In this document: positions 15,301 through 24,500 of the stretch, piece by piece
Numbering within the stretch: position 1 is the stretch's first letter
How the letters are laid out: each line of letters starts with the position of its first letter
Virus record (IMG/VR): IMGVR_UViG_3300020281_000085
Location: 1-32,530 of that record
Reading direction: 5' to 3' (one strand)
Source of the DNA: a virus
DNA length: 32,530 bases
The notes under the pieces: generated by a model
Told to the model about the DNA's origin: nothing
Databases searched by the model: none
The model's input: the letters and a program-made list of their open reading frames with translations, nothing else
Made by a program: the position numbers and the translations under genes

Positions 15301-16874
15301 AAATTTAATTCATTTGTACCAGAAGTATTTGCATTTTCTGCAAGATAACCAATCGCTCCACTTGCAAGACCTCTTACTCTAGTTCCTTTTATTTTTCCTC
15401 CAGGATTTGTAAGAGCTGTAACTCTTAATGTTGTATATGTTTGTATATCAAAAAGATATAGATCCCAACTTGTTTCATCTGCTGAATACGAGGCATCTGT
15501 TAAACTGAATGAATAAACTCTTGCTACTCCTATCTTTAATCCACCAGCAGCATTTGATGAACCTTTGCGTCCATTATGCAGATCTATAACATTGTTATTA
15601 TTTCCAGCTTCAATTTTTGATCCACCAATATTAATAAATGGAGTTCCTTGTACATTATTAACTTTAAGCAAACTACCCATATCAAATGGAATTGATGCCA
15701 TATCCACAGTTTTGATGTCTCTTGGTTTTTCTATATCAAGAACAGTTGTATTTGGTTTATAAACATCAAATCCTTTGACGTACGCTTTACCTGCAGAAAG
15801 TTTTACACACATTAAATCATCAGAAGGTGTGTTTCCTTTATCTGTTACTTGATTTTCAGTGTATAGACCACCTGAATTAACCTCATCATTTAATGAGTTT
15901 TGAGTATTAACAGTAAAAGGAGTGACAGCATAATTACCAGATTCATCAAATGTTCTTTTTGCAAAATATTTTTTAATTTCAGAATATACTGTTTCATCTT
16001 GTAATTTTTTAGTAACACCCTCGTTTGTTCTGAATAATTCAACAAAATTAGTATCATCATAATCTTGAAGAGCTTTTTTAGCTAATTTTACTGTAACTTT
16101 AAATCTATCAGCACCTGGTGCAGCAAAATTAGTAAAACCTTTAGCATTATCATAAAGAGAAGAATCATCATTTGCATTTACTACATCTTCAATTATCTCT
16201 AATCCAACCCTGTATGATGGTTTATTTGAATACGGATCCAAAATTATTGATGAAGTAGGAACATCAATAAACAAACCTCTAATAAAATATACTCCTTTAT
16301 TAATTCCAAATGCTGATCCTGTTGCTGTTGCATCTTCAGTAACTAAAGTTAAAACAGTTTCTTCTGCAGTTAGTGTTGTATTACCATAAGTGACATTTTC
16401 TTCAAGTATTAAAATTTCCCCGTCTGGAAAAGCAGTGCTCTCACCATCCGTTCCAGATTGGTTATATTTAATAAAAATTGTTATATCATCAACTCCCTCT
16501 TCTGGTGGTAGTATGAAATTCTTAATTGTTGCGACTATTCCTGAATTTTGACCTCTTACTCTGGTTCCTTTTCCTTCATTGTTTGATATAATATTGTTTA
16601 AATATATTGATACATCTATACCTAAATGATTAGGATTTACTTTTGCAGAAAAATAAGTTGGATCATATTCAATACCACCTGGTATAACCATTGAACCTTC
16701 TTTAAACATGTGTTTTCCAAAAGATTCAACTTGATTTTGTAATATAGATTGTAACCCAGTTAATTCTCTAGCCTGTACAGGATATCCTGGCCTAAACAGA
16801 ACTTTGTAGAAATTATTATCCTTATCAAAATCATCATAATAAGGTGATATATTTAGATTAGTCTTCTGTGGCAT
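9363..16874 (-). CDS. DUF4815-containing giant virion structural protein (2503 aa)
   Basis: The N-terminus (NLNISPYYDDFDKDNNFYKV, LFRPGYPVQARELTGLQSIL, QNQVESFGKHMF) is the DUF4815 signature of large marine T4-like structural proteins. The conserved half runs to about residue 1300 and includes YTMRDIGALERRIETLE (about 1140) and DRRFINFHPEKGSICDVD. The second half carries DPLAQSFTVDETGAFLTSFD (about 1680), two GxGY repeats (about 1930-1985), a FDGELVRYI...LTRGQLSTKATSHESGTS module (about 2125-2160) and an Asp-rich DTDGDGFGDD loop (about 2428), a possible calcium site. It sits between gp8 and the neck genes, where T4 has genes 9-12, so a peripheral baseplate or fibre-attachment role is likely but inferred. 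No break or frameshift is seen across 7.5 kb. It starts 3 bases after the gp8 stop. Confidence 0.9.
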   Translation of the reverse strand: MPQKTNLNISPYYDDFDKDNNFYKVLFRPGYPVQARELTGLQSILQNQVESFGKHMFKEGSMVIPGGIEYDPTYFSAKVNPNHLGIDVSIYLNNIISNNEGKGTRVRGQNSGIVATIKNFILPPEEGVDDITIFIKYNQSGTDGESTAFPDGEILILEENVTYGNTTLTAEETVLTLVTEDATATGSAFGINKGVYFIRGLFIDVPTSSIILDPYSNKPSYRVGLEIIEDVVNANDDSSLYDNAKGFTNFAAPGADRFKVTVKLAKKALQDYDDTNFVELFRTNEGVTKKLQDETVYSEIKKYFAKRTFDESGNYAVTPFTVNTQNSLNDEVNSGGLYTENQVTDKGNTPSDDLMCVKLSAGKAYVKGFDVYKPNTTVLDIEKPRDIKTVDMASIPFDMGSLLKVNNVQGTPFINIGGSKIEAGNNNNVIDLHNGRKGSSNAAGGLKIGVARVYSFSLTDASYSADETSWDLYLFDIQTYTTLRVTALTNPGGKIKGTRVRGLASGAIGYLAENANTSGTNELNLSQTTGAFIEGEQIIFNEKETTEKVSIKNGTLAQPGVISYNIGDIKSVFQSKDKVEATLASDFSADAVLFDHVLPGFSVSDELNITGSSTASVNGRNFANTGIKTDTIIAYNNDAGEVPHFNKISNINSTGTTLTLASTEDVSGVCEGSVSGAQQSTFRIKVAQVSNYGKSSIFTKLPKKYISNVDTSNSNLIINKQILNQSISGNSISFSSQVGLAATVGVTSVFFEPFDAERYSIHYTDGTVEPLTSDQVNITNSGNDISFNGLSKASGNATVNVTLKKFGATSKTKDYVRSQSVEITRTSGVSNLESGLTTSDAYGVRVEDKEISLNVPDVVKVIAVLESKTTSTPVLDKLKFVSGLALNTNVVIGEKVVGKDSRAIGQVVSVPNATEINFVYLNANTFTIGEDIIFKESGIETVLMDTESGNFVNRTNNYNLEKGHKNQYCDYSKIVRKAKVGIPSKKLLIIFDKYQVATGNVGDLFTVNSYTKERYSKDIPSINGCRLSDVLDFRPRVSTFDPDTISGSPFAFDNRSFESTLPFVIAPNESSLFGYSYYLPRIDKLIINRFEEVQLIKGESDDIPVPPTELGDSMEIAEIGLPAYLFDTVNHPIITLKDNKRYTMRDIGALERRIETLETVTSLNALELSTQSMQVKDADGLDRFKSGFFVNNFKDRRFINFHPEKGSICDVDVIKQELVCAVDNWNINPELALNPAIDVTKCDPNSNLQLLDTNCRKTGDMITLDYEEVDWIENPHATGIENVNPFNVIVFMGAVVLDPPSDNWTRTIYVENVRQESTGAKWAAVANTVSLGTKSEATGVTEDTGKDIDDPDSDWYRDRIKIINAQYLETETFLTTYTNQLQGPSKEYDYVESIKVTSEVDPYMRSRNVFFSANGLKPQTKHYHYLDNAIPDIVPKLVEIKMQKGTFNVLEDVKITKSFNKSAKPLTIGFARIQKPNHKFGDTSRPEIGAGLGSPSVSVETYTVDPFDSTRPAPSDTYSATSKLLNIDCIALANIEKYYGFITKGAKIIGQESGAVAKVTSVDLVSDNWGDLLGAFFFRDPNTTPAPPVLFETGSKTFRVTAAPEGTVPVPGSTDHASDASGVFTATGTIETQTTNTVQVRNPPPPSGTKPSETTTKTNLTWKEEEGEKFLAPHRDPLAQSFTVDETGAFLTSFDVYFKSIDPKAKLFVELREVELGTPTQYLVQDYAQLSINPQTYNDGKPIETSNDASVATTIKFQSPIYLESGKEYAIVFLSPASDKYELFVSTMGEKTIKTSNLPDAENVVVSKQYIGGSLFKSQNGTIWTASQFQDLTFKLRKAKFITGVTGTTTFYNTPIEPGNENTQKIIDNPIRSLPRKLIVKIDGSGTKTNAKFPIGRKVSTGLPSDAEDVSITGIVEGQGAPIATPELIAGGSGYSFSSTTAVPTISLTGNGSGATCNITVSGEVVTNVVINGAGTGYQVGDVLTVDNTSTKVTRGAGFKFVVAAINSQFDTLYLTDVNGEKFNNNADLIEYGSNNNSRTAVANVKVNGDSTVNGDLYTGNVFEVVQYNHAHHGGTNQIKIEDVDPDTEIVATTSDITADGTTVSVSDTTPFTKYSGITTDRGFALFDGELVRYIVGTGQLTLTRGQLSTKATSHESGTSIQTYEVNGMPLVGINTTHTLPTNTTLNNASNIDNYYLQVNVGNFDAQRVSGNNLLSFTNEKGFGGDQVKISQNHQFSAFTPYFNVITPGTKTTVNSSVRTISGTSANGTEISFLDQGITSVALNETTHFPTPRLVASKVNESTKLNTLPKNKSLTLNIDMFTKDPNLSPELDVKNATFSFHRNKINNPIGIDNYSTDQRTNQLEDDPHGSSLVTQAVFLEQPATSLKVLIGASVPPEADFRVFYRLFSADSSEVSQTYRPFPGYKNMKDTDGDGFGDDIIDLSQNDGRADAYVTPSSTGKFSEYQFSVDGLEQFHGFVIKVVMISTNESYPVRLQDFRAIALA

Positions 16875-16877
16875 TGC

Positions 16878-18473
16878 TTAAAATTCCAGAATAATTTTTA
16901 TGTCTTCTTTTTGACGAGAGTTTCTAACAATCACGGGTCTATTATCTAGGTAAATTATTTCTCCTGACCCTTTATTTATCTCAGAATCAGATAAACCAGA
17001 AACAAAGTTAGTTCCTAAATTTATTAATTTATTACCTGATGGGTTAGTAGTAATACCTGAAAAATCAATTGATATTTTACCACTAAATGCTGAAGTTTTT
17101 CCTTTTATAGAATTTACTATTGTTGAACCAGTCTCGAATTGATAAATTCTACCTTGAGTAGATATTCCAGTATAATCAGTATGGTCGTAAGTAGTCGAAT
17201 TAAATGATAATGATCTATCTCTAAAATATTTTAATACTTTAGTGTCTTCATCATAAGATGCTACGAAAGCTGTTGCTTCTCTACCTTGATTGGGTGAGAA
17301 TGCTAGGACTTGTACAATCTCTTCACCAACTTGTGGAGTTCCTGTCACTTCATCGGTAAATTTAACTGCCTGTAATGCAGAAAAAGTGCTATCAGTATAA
17401 GTTACTGAGGTTCCAACTTTTGTTGGATTCTTAACAATACCAACCTGAGAAAATTTTGTATCGATTGGGAAATCTTTTGTAGATTCATCAAATCTAGCAT
17501 AAACGATAACTCTATCTGTACCTAACTCTTTATAAAGATCATGCCCATGACCTAGTGAAGGTGGAATAATTGGCACTAACTTAGCTGCGTTAGGAACCCC
17601 ACCAGCTGGTTGAAGTGTTGCTAAATCAACTAATGCATAACTATAACCCTTACCACCAGCACTTACTGTAACATTTGTAATTTTACTGTTTACGACATCA
17701 ACTCTTGCTTTTGCTCCAGTGCCATCTCCTATTATATCAACTTCTTGACTCAAACCATTATTATAACCATCTCCAGATTTTTCTATGTAAACATGTTTGA
17801 TTTGATTTTCGTTTACGCTTGAATCTCCGTTTTCTCTGACTGCCACTATTTGAGAATCGGTGCTTGTTGACCAATTGTTTGGGACAGTAATAAATTCTGT
17901 TGAGTCAAATTTAACAATATCACTAGGAGAAACAGTGAATAGATATTTCCATATAAAACCATCACCACTACTACCTGCTGCTGATGGTTCTAAATCTGTA
18001 AATGTTGGTTCATCTTGTGATACGTTTCCAGCTGGATTTGATCCTGTGGAACCATTATCAATACAAATATAGACTTTAAAGTCTGAGTTAAGGACATAAT
18101 ATTTCGCATCATATAAACGATTTGCCTTTTCTACAGCACTTTGATTAGTAGGACTGTAATCATCTCTATAGATATCATATCTAGTTCCTGCAACCCAGTC
18201 AATTCTTCGTATTATTCTTCTAATATTTGCAGACGAGACTTTTTTTCCATACATCATTGTGTCTCCAGAATGAAGTCTATATGCAAAACTATCAGTTGGA
18301 GAGGGAGTATCAGTATCCCAATCTCCAGATCTACCATAACCCACAAGAGTACCAGCACCTTTAGGATTTGGTAAACCTACGTAAACATAGTACGAATTAT
18401 TTGTATTTTCTACTGATTCAACAAAATTATTTGCGTTCAGAATTCTAAATTGGTCAGTAACAATAGCCGACAT
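16878..18473 (-). CDS. gp8: Baseplate wedge protein gp8 (531 aa)
   Basis: Wedge subunit that links the gp7/gp10 arms in the T4 baseplate. The gp8 hallmarks are: NSYYVYVGLPNP near residue 26, DSFAYRLHSGDTMMYGKKVS (about 61-80), RRIDWVAGTRYDIYRDDY (about 89-106), RLYDAKYYVLNSDFKVYICI (about 119-138), DGFIWKYLFTVSPSD (about 171-185) and a C-terminus GEIIYLDNRPVIVRNSRQKE then DIKIILEF. It is longer than T4 gp8 (334 aa). The extra length includes two GxGY repeats (about 233-285: KSGDGYNNG, GGKGYSYA). It is preceded by a 42-base gap with a perfect late promoter, so gp8 heads a late transcript. Confidence 0.9.
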   Translation of the reverse strand: MSAIVTDQFRILNANNFVESVENTNNSYYVYVGLPNPKGAGTLVGYGRSGDWDTDTPSPTDSFAYRLHSGDTMMYGKKVSSANIRRIIRRIDWVAGTRYDIYRDDYSPTNQSAVEKANRLYDAKYYVLNSDFKVYICIDNGSTGSNPAGNVSQDEPTFTDLEPSAAGSSGDGFIWKYLFTVSPSDIVKFDSTEFITVPNNWSTSTDSQIVAVRENGDSSVNENQIKHVYIEKSGDGYNNGLSQEVDIIGDGTGAKARVDVVNSKITNVTVSAGGKGYSYALVDLATLQPAGGVPNAAKLVPIIPPSLGHGHDLYKELGTDRVIVYARFDESTKDFPIDTKFSQVGIVKNPTKVGTSVTYTDSTFSALQAVKFTDEVTGTPQVGEEIVQVLAFSPNQGREATAFVASYDEDTKVLKYFRDRSLSFNSTTYDHTDYTGISTQGRIYQFETGSTIVNSIKGKTSAFSGKISIDFSGITTNPSGNKLINLGTNFVSGLSDSEINKGSGEIIYLDNRPVIVRNSRQKEDIKIILEF

Positions 18474-18495
18474 CTTAAAATTTTACTTTTCTTTT

Positions 18496-18503
18496 TATTT
18501 ATA
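18496..18503 (-). promoter_or_regulatory. T4-type late promoter TATAAATA upstream of gp8
   Basis: A perfect TATAAATA in the 42-base gap between the 4377-aa gene and gp8, 22 bases before the ATG at 18473. It matches the late promoter consensus read by the gp55/gp45/gp33 machinery. The leader would be very short, with no clear Shine-Dalgarno (AAAGAAAAGTAAAATTTTAA). It would drive gp8, the 2503-aa gene and the 66/67-aa genes. Confidence 0.8.
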
Positions 18504-18515
18504 GTGGTTATTTAA

Positions 18516-21500
18516 TCAAAGTCCAAATACTCTTATAGATCCTGATGATCTAAGACCCTTCAGAGAACTTGTAGTATAATGCTTACGTTGAATAGTTGGG
18601 AAGCTTGTCAATCCACTATTGACAGTTAATCCAGTAACACCTATTGAAACAGGTGAAGAATCTCTTGAAGCATTATATAATCTACCCCAACTTAATCGAC
18701 CCAATGATGTAGTCAATCCTACAGTTGTCACATTGTAGAATCCAGTGGTGGTTATACCACTTAATGCTGAACCATTTTTTACATTACAAATAATTTCACC
18801 ATTTTCATTACCTTGAGTATTTCTAGCATGTACAATGTAAATATTATCTAAGAAGGTAGTTCCTATACCAACAATAGATGAGTTATGAGTATCTACAGAT
18901 ATAACTCCATTTCCGACTCTTGTATCAGATATTAGTATTGGATATCCAACTTCCAAATCATTTGTGTTTGTTCCTGCTTTTTCTGCCCTAAAGAAGAACT
19001 TAATTGCAGTCTGTCCACCATTAGTAGTTGGTGCAATACCTGTAATGATTCCAGAAAAACCTTGAAAATTACTAATAGATGTAATTTTTTCCGTTTGGAA
19101 TGAAGGTAATTCTATAATAACTTCTGGAGGATTTGATTGGTCATAACCAAAACCAACAGCGGTAAGTGATGTACCACTGACAGAACCGTTTGTAATAGTA
19201 GTTGTAGCAAATGCTGTTGATCCAATACCAGTTGTGGTTCCAGAACCAATTGGTGGACGTATTGAAATACTTGGTGCTGATAAGTATCCAGATCCTACAT
19301 TTGTAACATCAATTGAGATGGTTCCAGCAGCAGAAACGATAGCAGTTGCTGATGCCCCCACGTTTATTGTACCAGAAGTTAAAAGTGCATCAACTTGATT
19401 TATTGTTAGATCATATTTAATTGCTGATAAAGATTCTACATGTCTTGTTGCCTCAATATGATTACCTTTCTCGTAGAAGAAAGAATTTGCGTTGTCAACA
19501 AATATTCCACCATCTGGACCAATTCCAGATGAAGATGTAACATTACCAATAATTTTAGCAGTTGGATATATTTGTGGTTCAATTGATCCTCTTGCTTTAC
19601 TTATAATTTCATTACCTATTCTAATATCAGTTTTTTGTTTTGTCCATCTTATTGGTTTTTTATTTGTTTCATCTACCCCTTTTCCTGAATAGATGTCAGT
19701 TTCAAGTGTATTTGCATTTACTATTTGCTTTATCACTCTTTCATTTGTTTGAGTAGTTGTTAAACCAACAGTGTTTGTCAATGGTGACTTCATTACACGA
19801 AGGTCATCACCAATTTTGACACTTTCCTGAATATCTACAATATCTACGTCTACACCTTCTTCACCTTTATAGAAGAAAATATCTACTTTATCATTATCAT
19901 TAGCACCAGGAAAAGTTTCTCCAGTTGGAGCTTCTTTAAATATAAAGGTTGTTCCACCCTCGTTAAAGAAATATGATTCACCTGGTTTTTGTAATACACC
20001 ATTGACAAAGATAAGTAAAACAGCATCTAAGTCTATTTCATCAGAATCTACAATACTAGGATCTTTCTGGAAACTAAGCAATTGTCCGTTAAAATACAAT
20101 GGGAATCTTGTTCTTGATCCATCTTGTAAATTTTTAATACTATCAATAAAATCAATTTCACCAAATTGCCAAGAAGAAAATTTATCATTAAATATTTCAA
20201 TAACTTCTAACTCAAATTCATTTATTGGTTTTGATAGATGTGATGCAGTTACTAAACCAATTGGTTTAAATTTATCTCCTACCTTAAATGAATGTCCATC
20301 TCTTGCAACCTTAAATTTTTTAATCTCAAATAATGTAGATCCTATTCCAACTGTTGTTGCTGCTGCACTCACTTCAACATCTAATAATAAATTAGAACCA
20401 GTATCAGTTGTTGCACCTTCTGCACGTCTTGACACACCTATTATAGGTAAATTGTCATAGTTTGGTTCGGGAATGATTATTTCAGGATTTACATATCCTG
20501 AACCTGGATTATCAATTGTAAATGCAAGTGTACCACCAGCACCAACTATTGCAGAAATTTCTGCACCTGTTCCACCACCACCACCAGCACCAACGTTTAG
20601 TAGTATTGTGTCTGTGGTCACTGAAATAATTGCTGTTTGTATTCCAGAAACAGGATCTGAATTAGGGAAACTCGTTTTTGATACTGCTCTTGGATATGGA
20701 TGATTGGAGAAGAAATTATCTTTTGAGCACTTGAATACTAATCCACCATTGACAATACCAACAGTATCGCTTGTTGATAATCCATGATTAGGAATAGTGA
20801 GTAAAAGTTCTCCTGTATGTGATGTATATACTGCGTCAGTTGCTGTAAACTGTTGACCTGCAAAACTACCTTTTCTTATTGAACCAATACCAGCACTTAC
20901 AAATCTATGAACGTACGCTTGATCTGTAACACCTATTGCAACTGAACCACCTCTATATCCCGAACCAAATGTTAGATCCTCAAAGAATTCGTAAGCAACA
21001 CCTCCACCAACATAGGTATGAACAATCGTGCTAGGACCTGCTTGCACCTCAAATGTTCTATCAGAGACTATCCCAACAACAAATAATGGTCGTTCATGAT
21101 CTTGGAAGAATGTTGTAGTGACTCCACTATATCCAACACAACTAAATTCTAAATTCTTCAATTTGACTGTATTTGGTCTCTCTAATCCAAAACCATGAAC
21201 TTCGTTAGTTGTAACTGTTATGATTCCCGTTGTATTGCTGTAAATTGCAGTCTGAATACCAAGATTAAATCCAGAAGATGTTCCAATACCCACTATACTT
21301 GTTAAACCACCAGCAGCATTTTTAAATGCCTTTACCTTTGCACCTTGTAATGGAGCATAACCTAATCCAGCAGTTGATCCGAGAGATACAATTAAACCTC
21401 CTCTTGGAACTTGATTTTGATTGATATCACCCTCTGAAATAATAAATTGTCCATTTTCAGATGTAATACCTGTAAATTGTATGGTTGAAATTCCTGCTGT

Positions 21501-24500
21501 CGTATCTGCAATAATTTCATAATTATTACCAACGTTGTTTGTAGTTAAAGGTGTTTGGAAAACTCCGTTTATGAATACCACTCCATTTCCAATTCCTATA
21601 CCTGAAGATGTATTTGCTCCACCAACAGTCAAAGAGTAAGTTTTTCCAATACCTGTGAATGAATCAGATATATCATCAAACAACATATTTGTTGTGTAAT
21701 TACTTCTTAAAAAGGTTCTACCGCTAAAATCTGCTTTAACAAAAGGTAAATTACTAAGATTTCTTCTTGATCTGGTATTTCCTTTTGGAGGTTCAGTGAA
21801 AATTACCTTACTATCTACAATATTAAATGTTCCTCTGTGAACTTTAACAAGTGCATTATCGGCATGAGTTGAAGCTGATATTCCTAATTGACCTCTTTCA
21901 ACTCTTACAGTAGGTAAAGTTGCAATTCCAAGTGCTACGTCAGTTGCATCATTTATCAATCCATTTGATATACTTGAGAGTCCAACTTCAGTTATTGTCA
22001 TATACTCTTCATCTATCTTCAAAACATCTGATGGTTGAATTGAACTTATTCCACTTAATACAAATTGAGTTTGAGCTATACCGATATTTCCATCTAATCT
22101 ATGTGTAATTCTTGTGAACGTAATTGGTTGTTGTACAACACCATCTAAACCAATCATTGTTTTCGTCAATTGCTTGGCCATAGAAATTTTATGGGAATTA
22201 CCTGAACCAGTTCCAGTAAAAGTAACTACATTGCCAGAATTAATATACTCAGGTCTTGTAACTAATTGGAAACTATCTTTGTTTATTACTTTTGCAAATA
22301 CTGTTGATGGAAGAATTGTTGTAACAATACCTGCCATATTCGTCGTAGATCCGATTGATACAGCGGTAGCTGATGTTCCAACAAAAGTTGTTTCTGGAGA
22401 GTAAACTAATTCCTCTTTATTACTGAAGAAATGATCTGGGATATTGAATATACCAGTTGTTTTATCTAAAATACCTGTGTTTGTAGGATCAAAAGTTTTT
22501 GTGTATATTGGAACACCCTCATGAGTTAAATTAAATATTTTTTTATCAGATCTTTTACCATCTTTTCCATCATAAGCTGTTAAAAATAATTGTTGTGTAA
22601 CTGGTCCATAATTTAAGTTAGGAGGAGTATTGTTGAAATCATTTTCAGTGTAAAAAATTTGATTGAAAGATTGAATTTTGATTAAAGAATTAAATTCAGA
22701 ATCTGGATAGAATCTTAAATTTATATCATTGCCAGATATCTCTCCACCAAATGTACCAATACCAGATGTAGATCCTACTGATACAAATGGATATTGCACA
22801 GTAAGGACATCATCATCATCTCTGATTGTTACTAACTGATGAATTGCGGAAGTGTTTCCACATGAAACTCTTACTAACGATTTTACAGTGCTGTCTAAAT
22901 TTTTACTAATTGTATTGTATGTTATGGCACTTCCAGTTCCAGTAATAAAACCTGACTCTAATCTTACACTTCTTTCAGCACCAGGAGGTTGACCTAATAC
23001 TGAATATCTGTAAGTACCAATTCCAGTAGTTGTAGTTCCTAATCCTACAATATTTGCTCTAATATCTAAATTGTTAGCACTGTTATTTTCACATTGCAAT
23101 TTAATAAGATTGTTTTCAAATTTTGCTGTGATAATACCCACTGCACTATTACTTAATCCTTTCTTAGTGTCAAAATATGCTTGAGACATTGTAGGTTTGA
23201 CACCATCAAAATCAAGAATTATTTCATTATAATTAATTTCTTTTGTAGAATTATCTTGCACAAAAATATTTGCATATAATCCATTAAAATCTGTCTTAGG
23301 AAATTCTACAATAGTTGACGTAGTTGCAGTAGATGCGGTGCTTACAACACCTGTTAAATCAATATTTCCGATTGATTCTGTGCCTATACCTACTAAGTCA
23401 GTATTGAAGTCAATCTTTAATATTTTTATATCATGATCTTTTGTAAATTTCTCTGTTGGATCAAATATTAAATTTTTCACTCCAGTTTCAAGAATTTCTG
23501 TAGAGAAATCACCTAATTTTAATGTAGTAAAATCAGTTGATTTTTCAAGTAAAAATGCATCTAACTCGTTTGTTAAAACAACTAATTCTGAGAATTGAAT
23601 ATCAAATGTATCGGGATCGACAATTTGTATTAAATAATTTCCATAATCTTCTGATAGAGTCTCTATCAATGTATCATTTGCTTTATTACCTGTATTAGAA
23701 AAATTATTACTAATATCATCATGAATAAGCACTCTATTTGATTTACACCTTGTAAAATCTGCTAATTTTTTAGTTGATAATTCTAAAAATTTAGATTTAT
23801 TAGTTCTAGAATCAAAATCTCTTGCATAGTCAAAATTATTAATTGCATCCACTCTTTGTGAATCATTCAATTCAAGAATGTTTAATACATCAAGAGTTAT
23901 TGTGTCATTTGTCTTTGCAGTTGTTCCAACACCTACTTTTACCTGTGATTCAATAGAAGTATCTGAAAAATTTTTTAATCCTGCAGGATGAATTAATCTA
24001 TTCAATGGATTGACAAATTTTTCCCACTCGACTGTACTCTTTACTGTGTATGATAAATTTTGATAATAATCATTATCAGGTATGACTTGATAATCTGTAT
24101 TTAATTTTCCTATATCATCTAACCACCCATACTCTTTCCTATTAGAAAAATCAACTTTGAATTTAGCTCTATTTCCATTTATTTTGCTAACAGTTGCTGT
24201 AATACCGCTAACTTTACCTGTAATTCGATCATTTATCTTAAGATTGAATTTACCATCTACTTTTATATAATCATCTCTTATTTCAACAATCCTTAAATCA
24301 GTTAAATTATTACCTATTGATAATAGTTCATTTAACTCAAATTCACCTCTAGTTTGTACAGGTCTTATGTCGGGATATTTATTTTTATTAATTATGGTGG
24401 CATAACCTGATTGAAAAGTTTTTGCAATACCAGGATTAGTTGTCAACCCTGATAAATTAAATTTAAGAATTGCTTCTACACCTGATATGTAATCCTCAAC

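Noticed and set aside
20002-20460. Plus-strand 152-codon ORF and other plus-strand ORFs across 10393-22404
   Set aside because: All lie antisense within the two giant genes, show Ser/Thr/Pro/Val-rich shadow composition typical of the reverse of Gly/Asn/Ser/Thr coding, and lack ribosome sites or family motifs.
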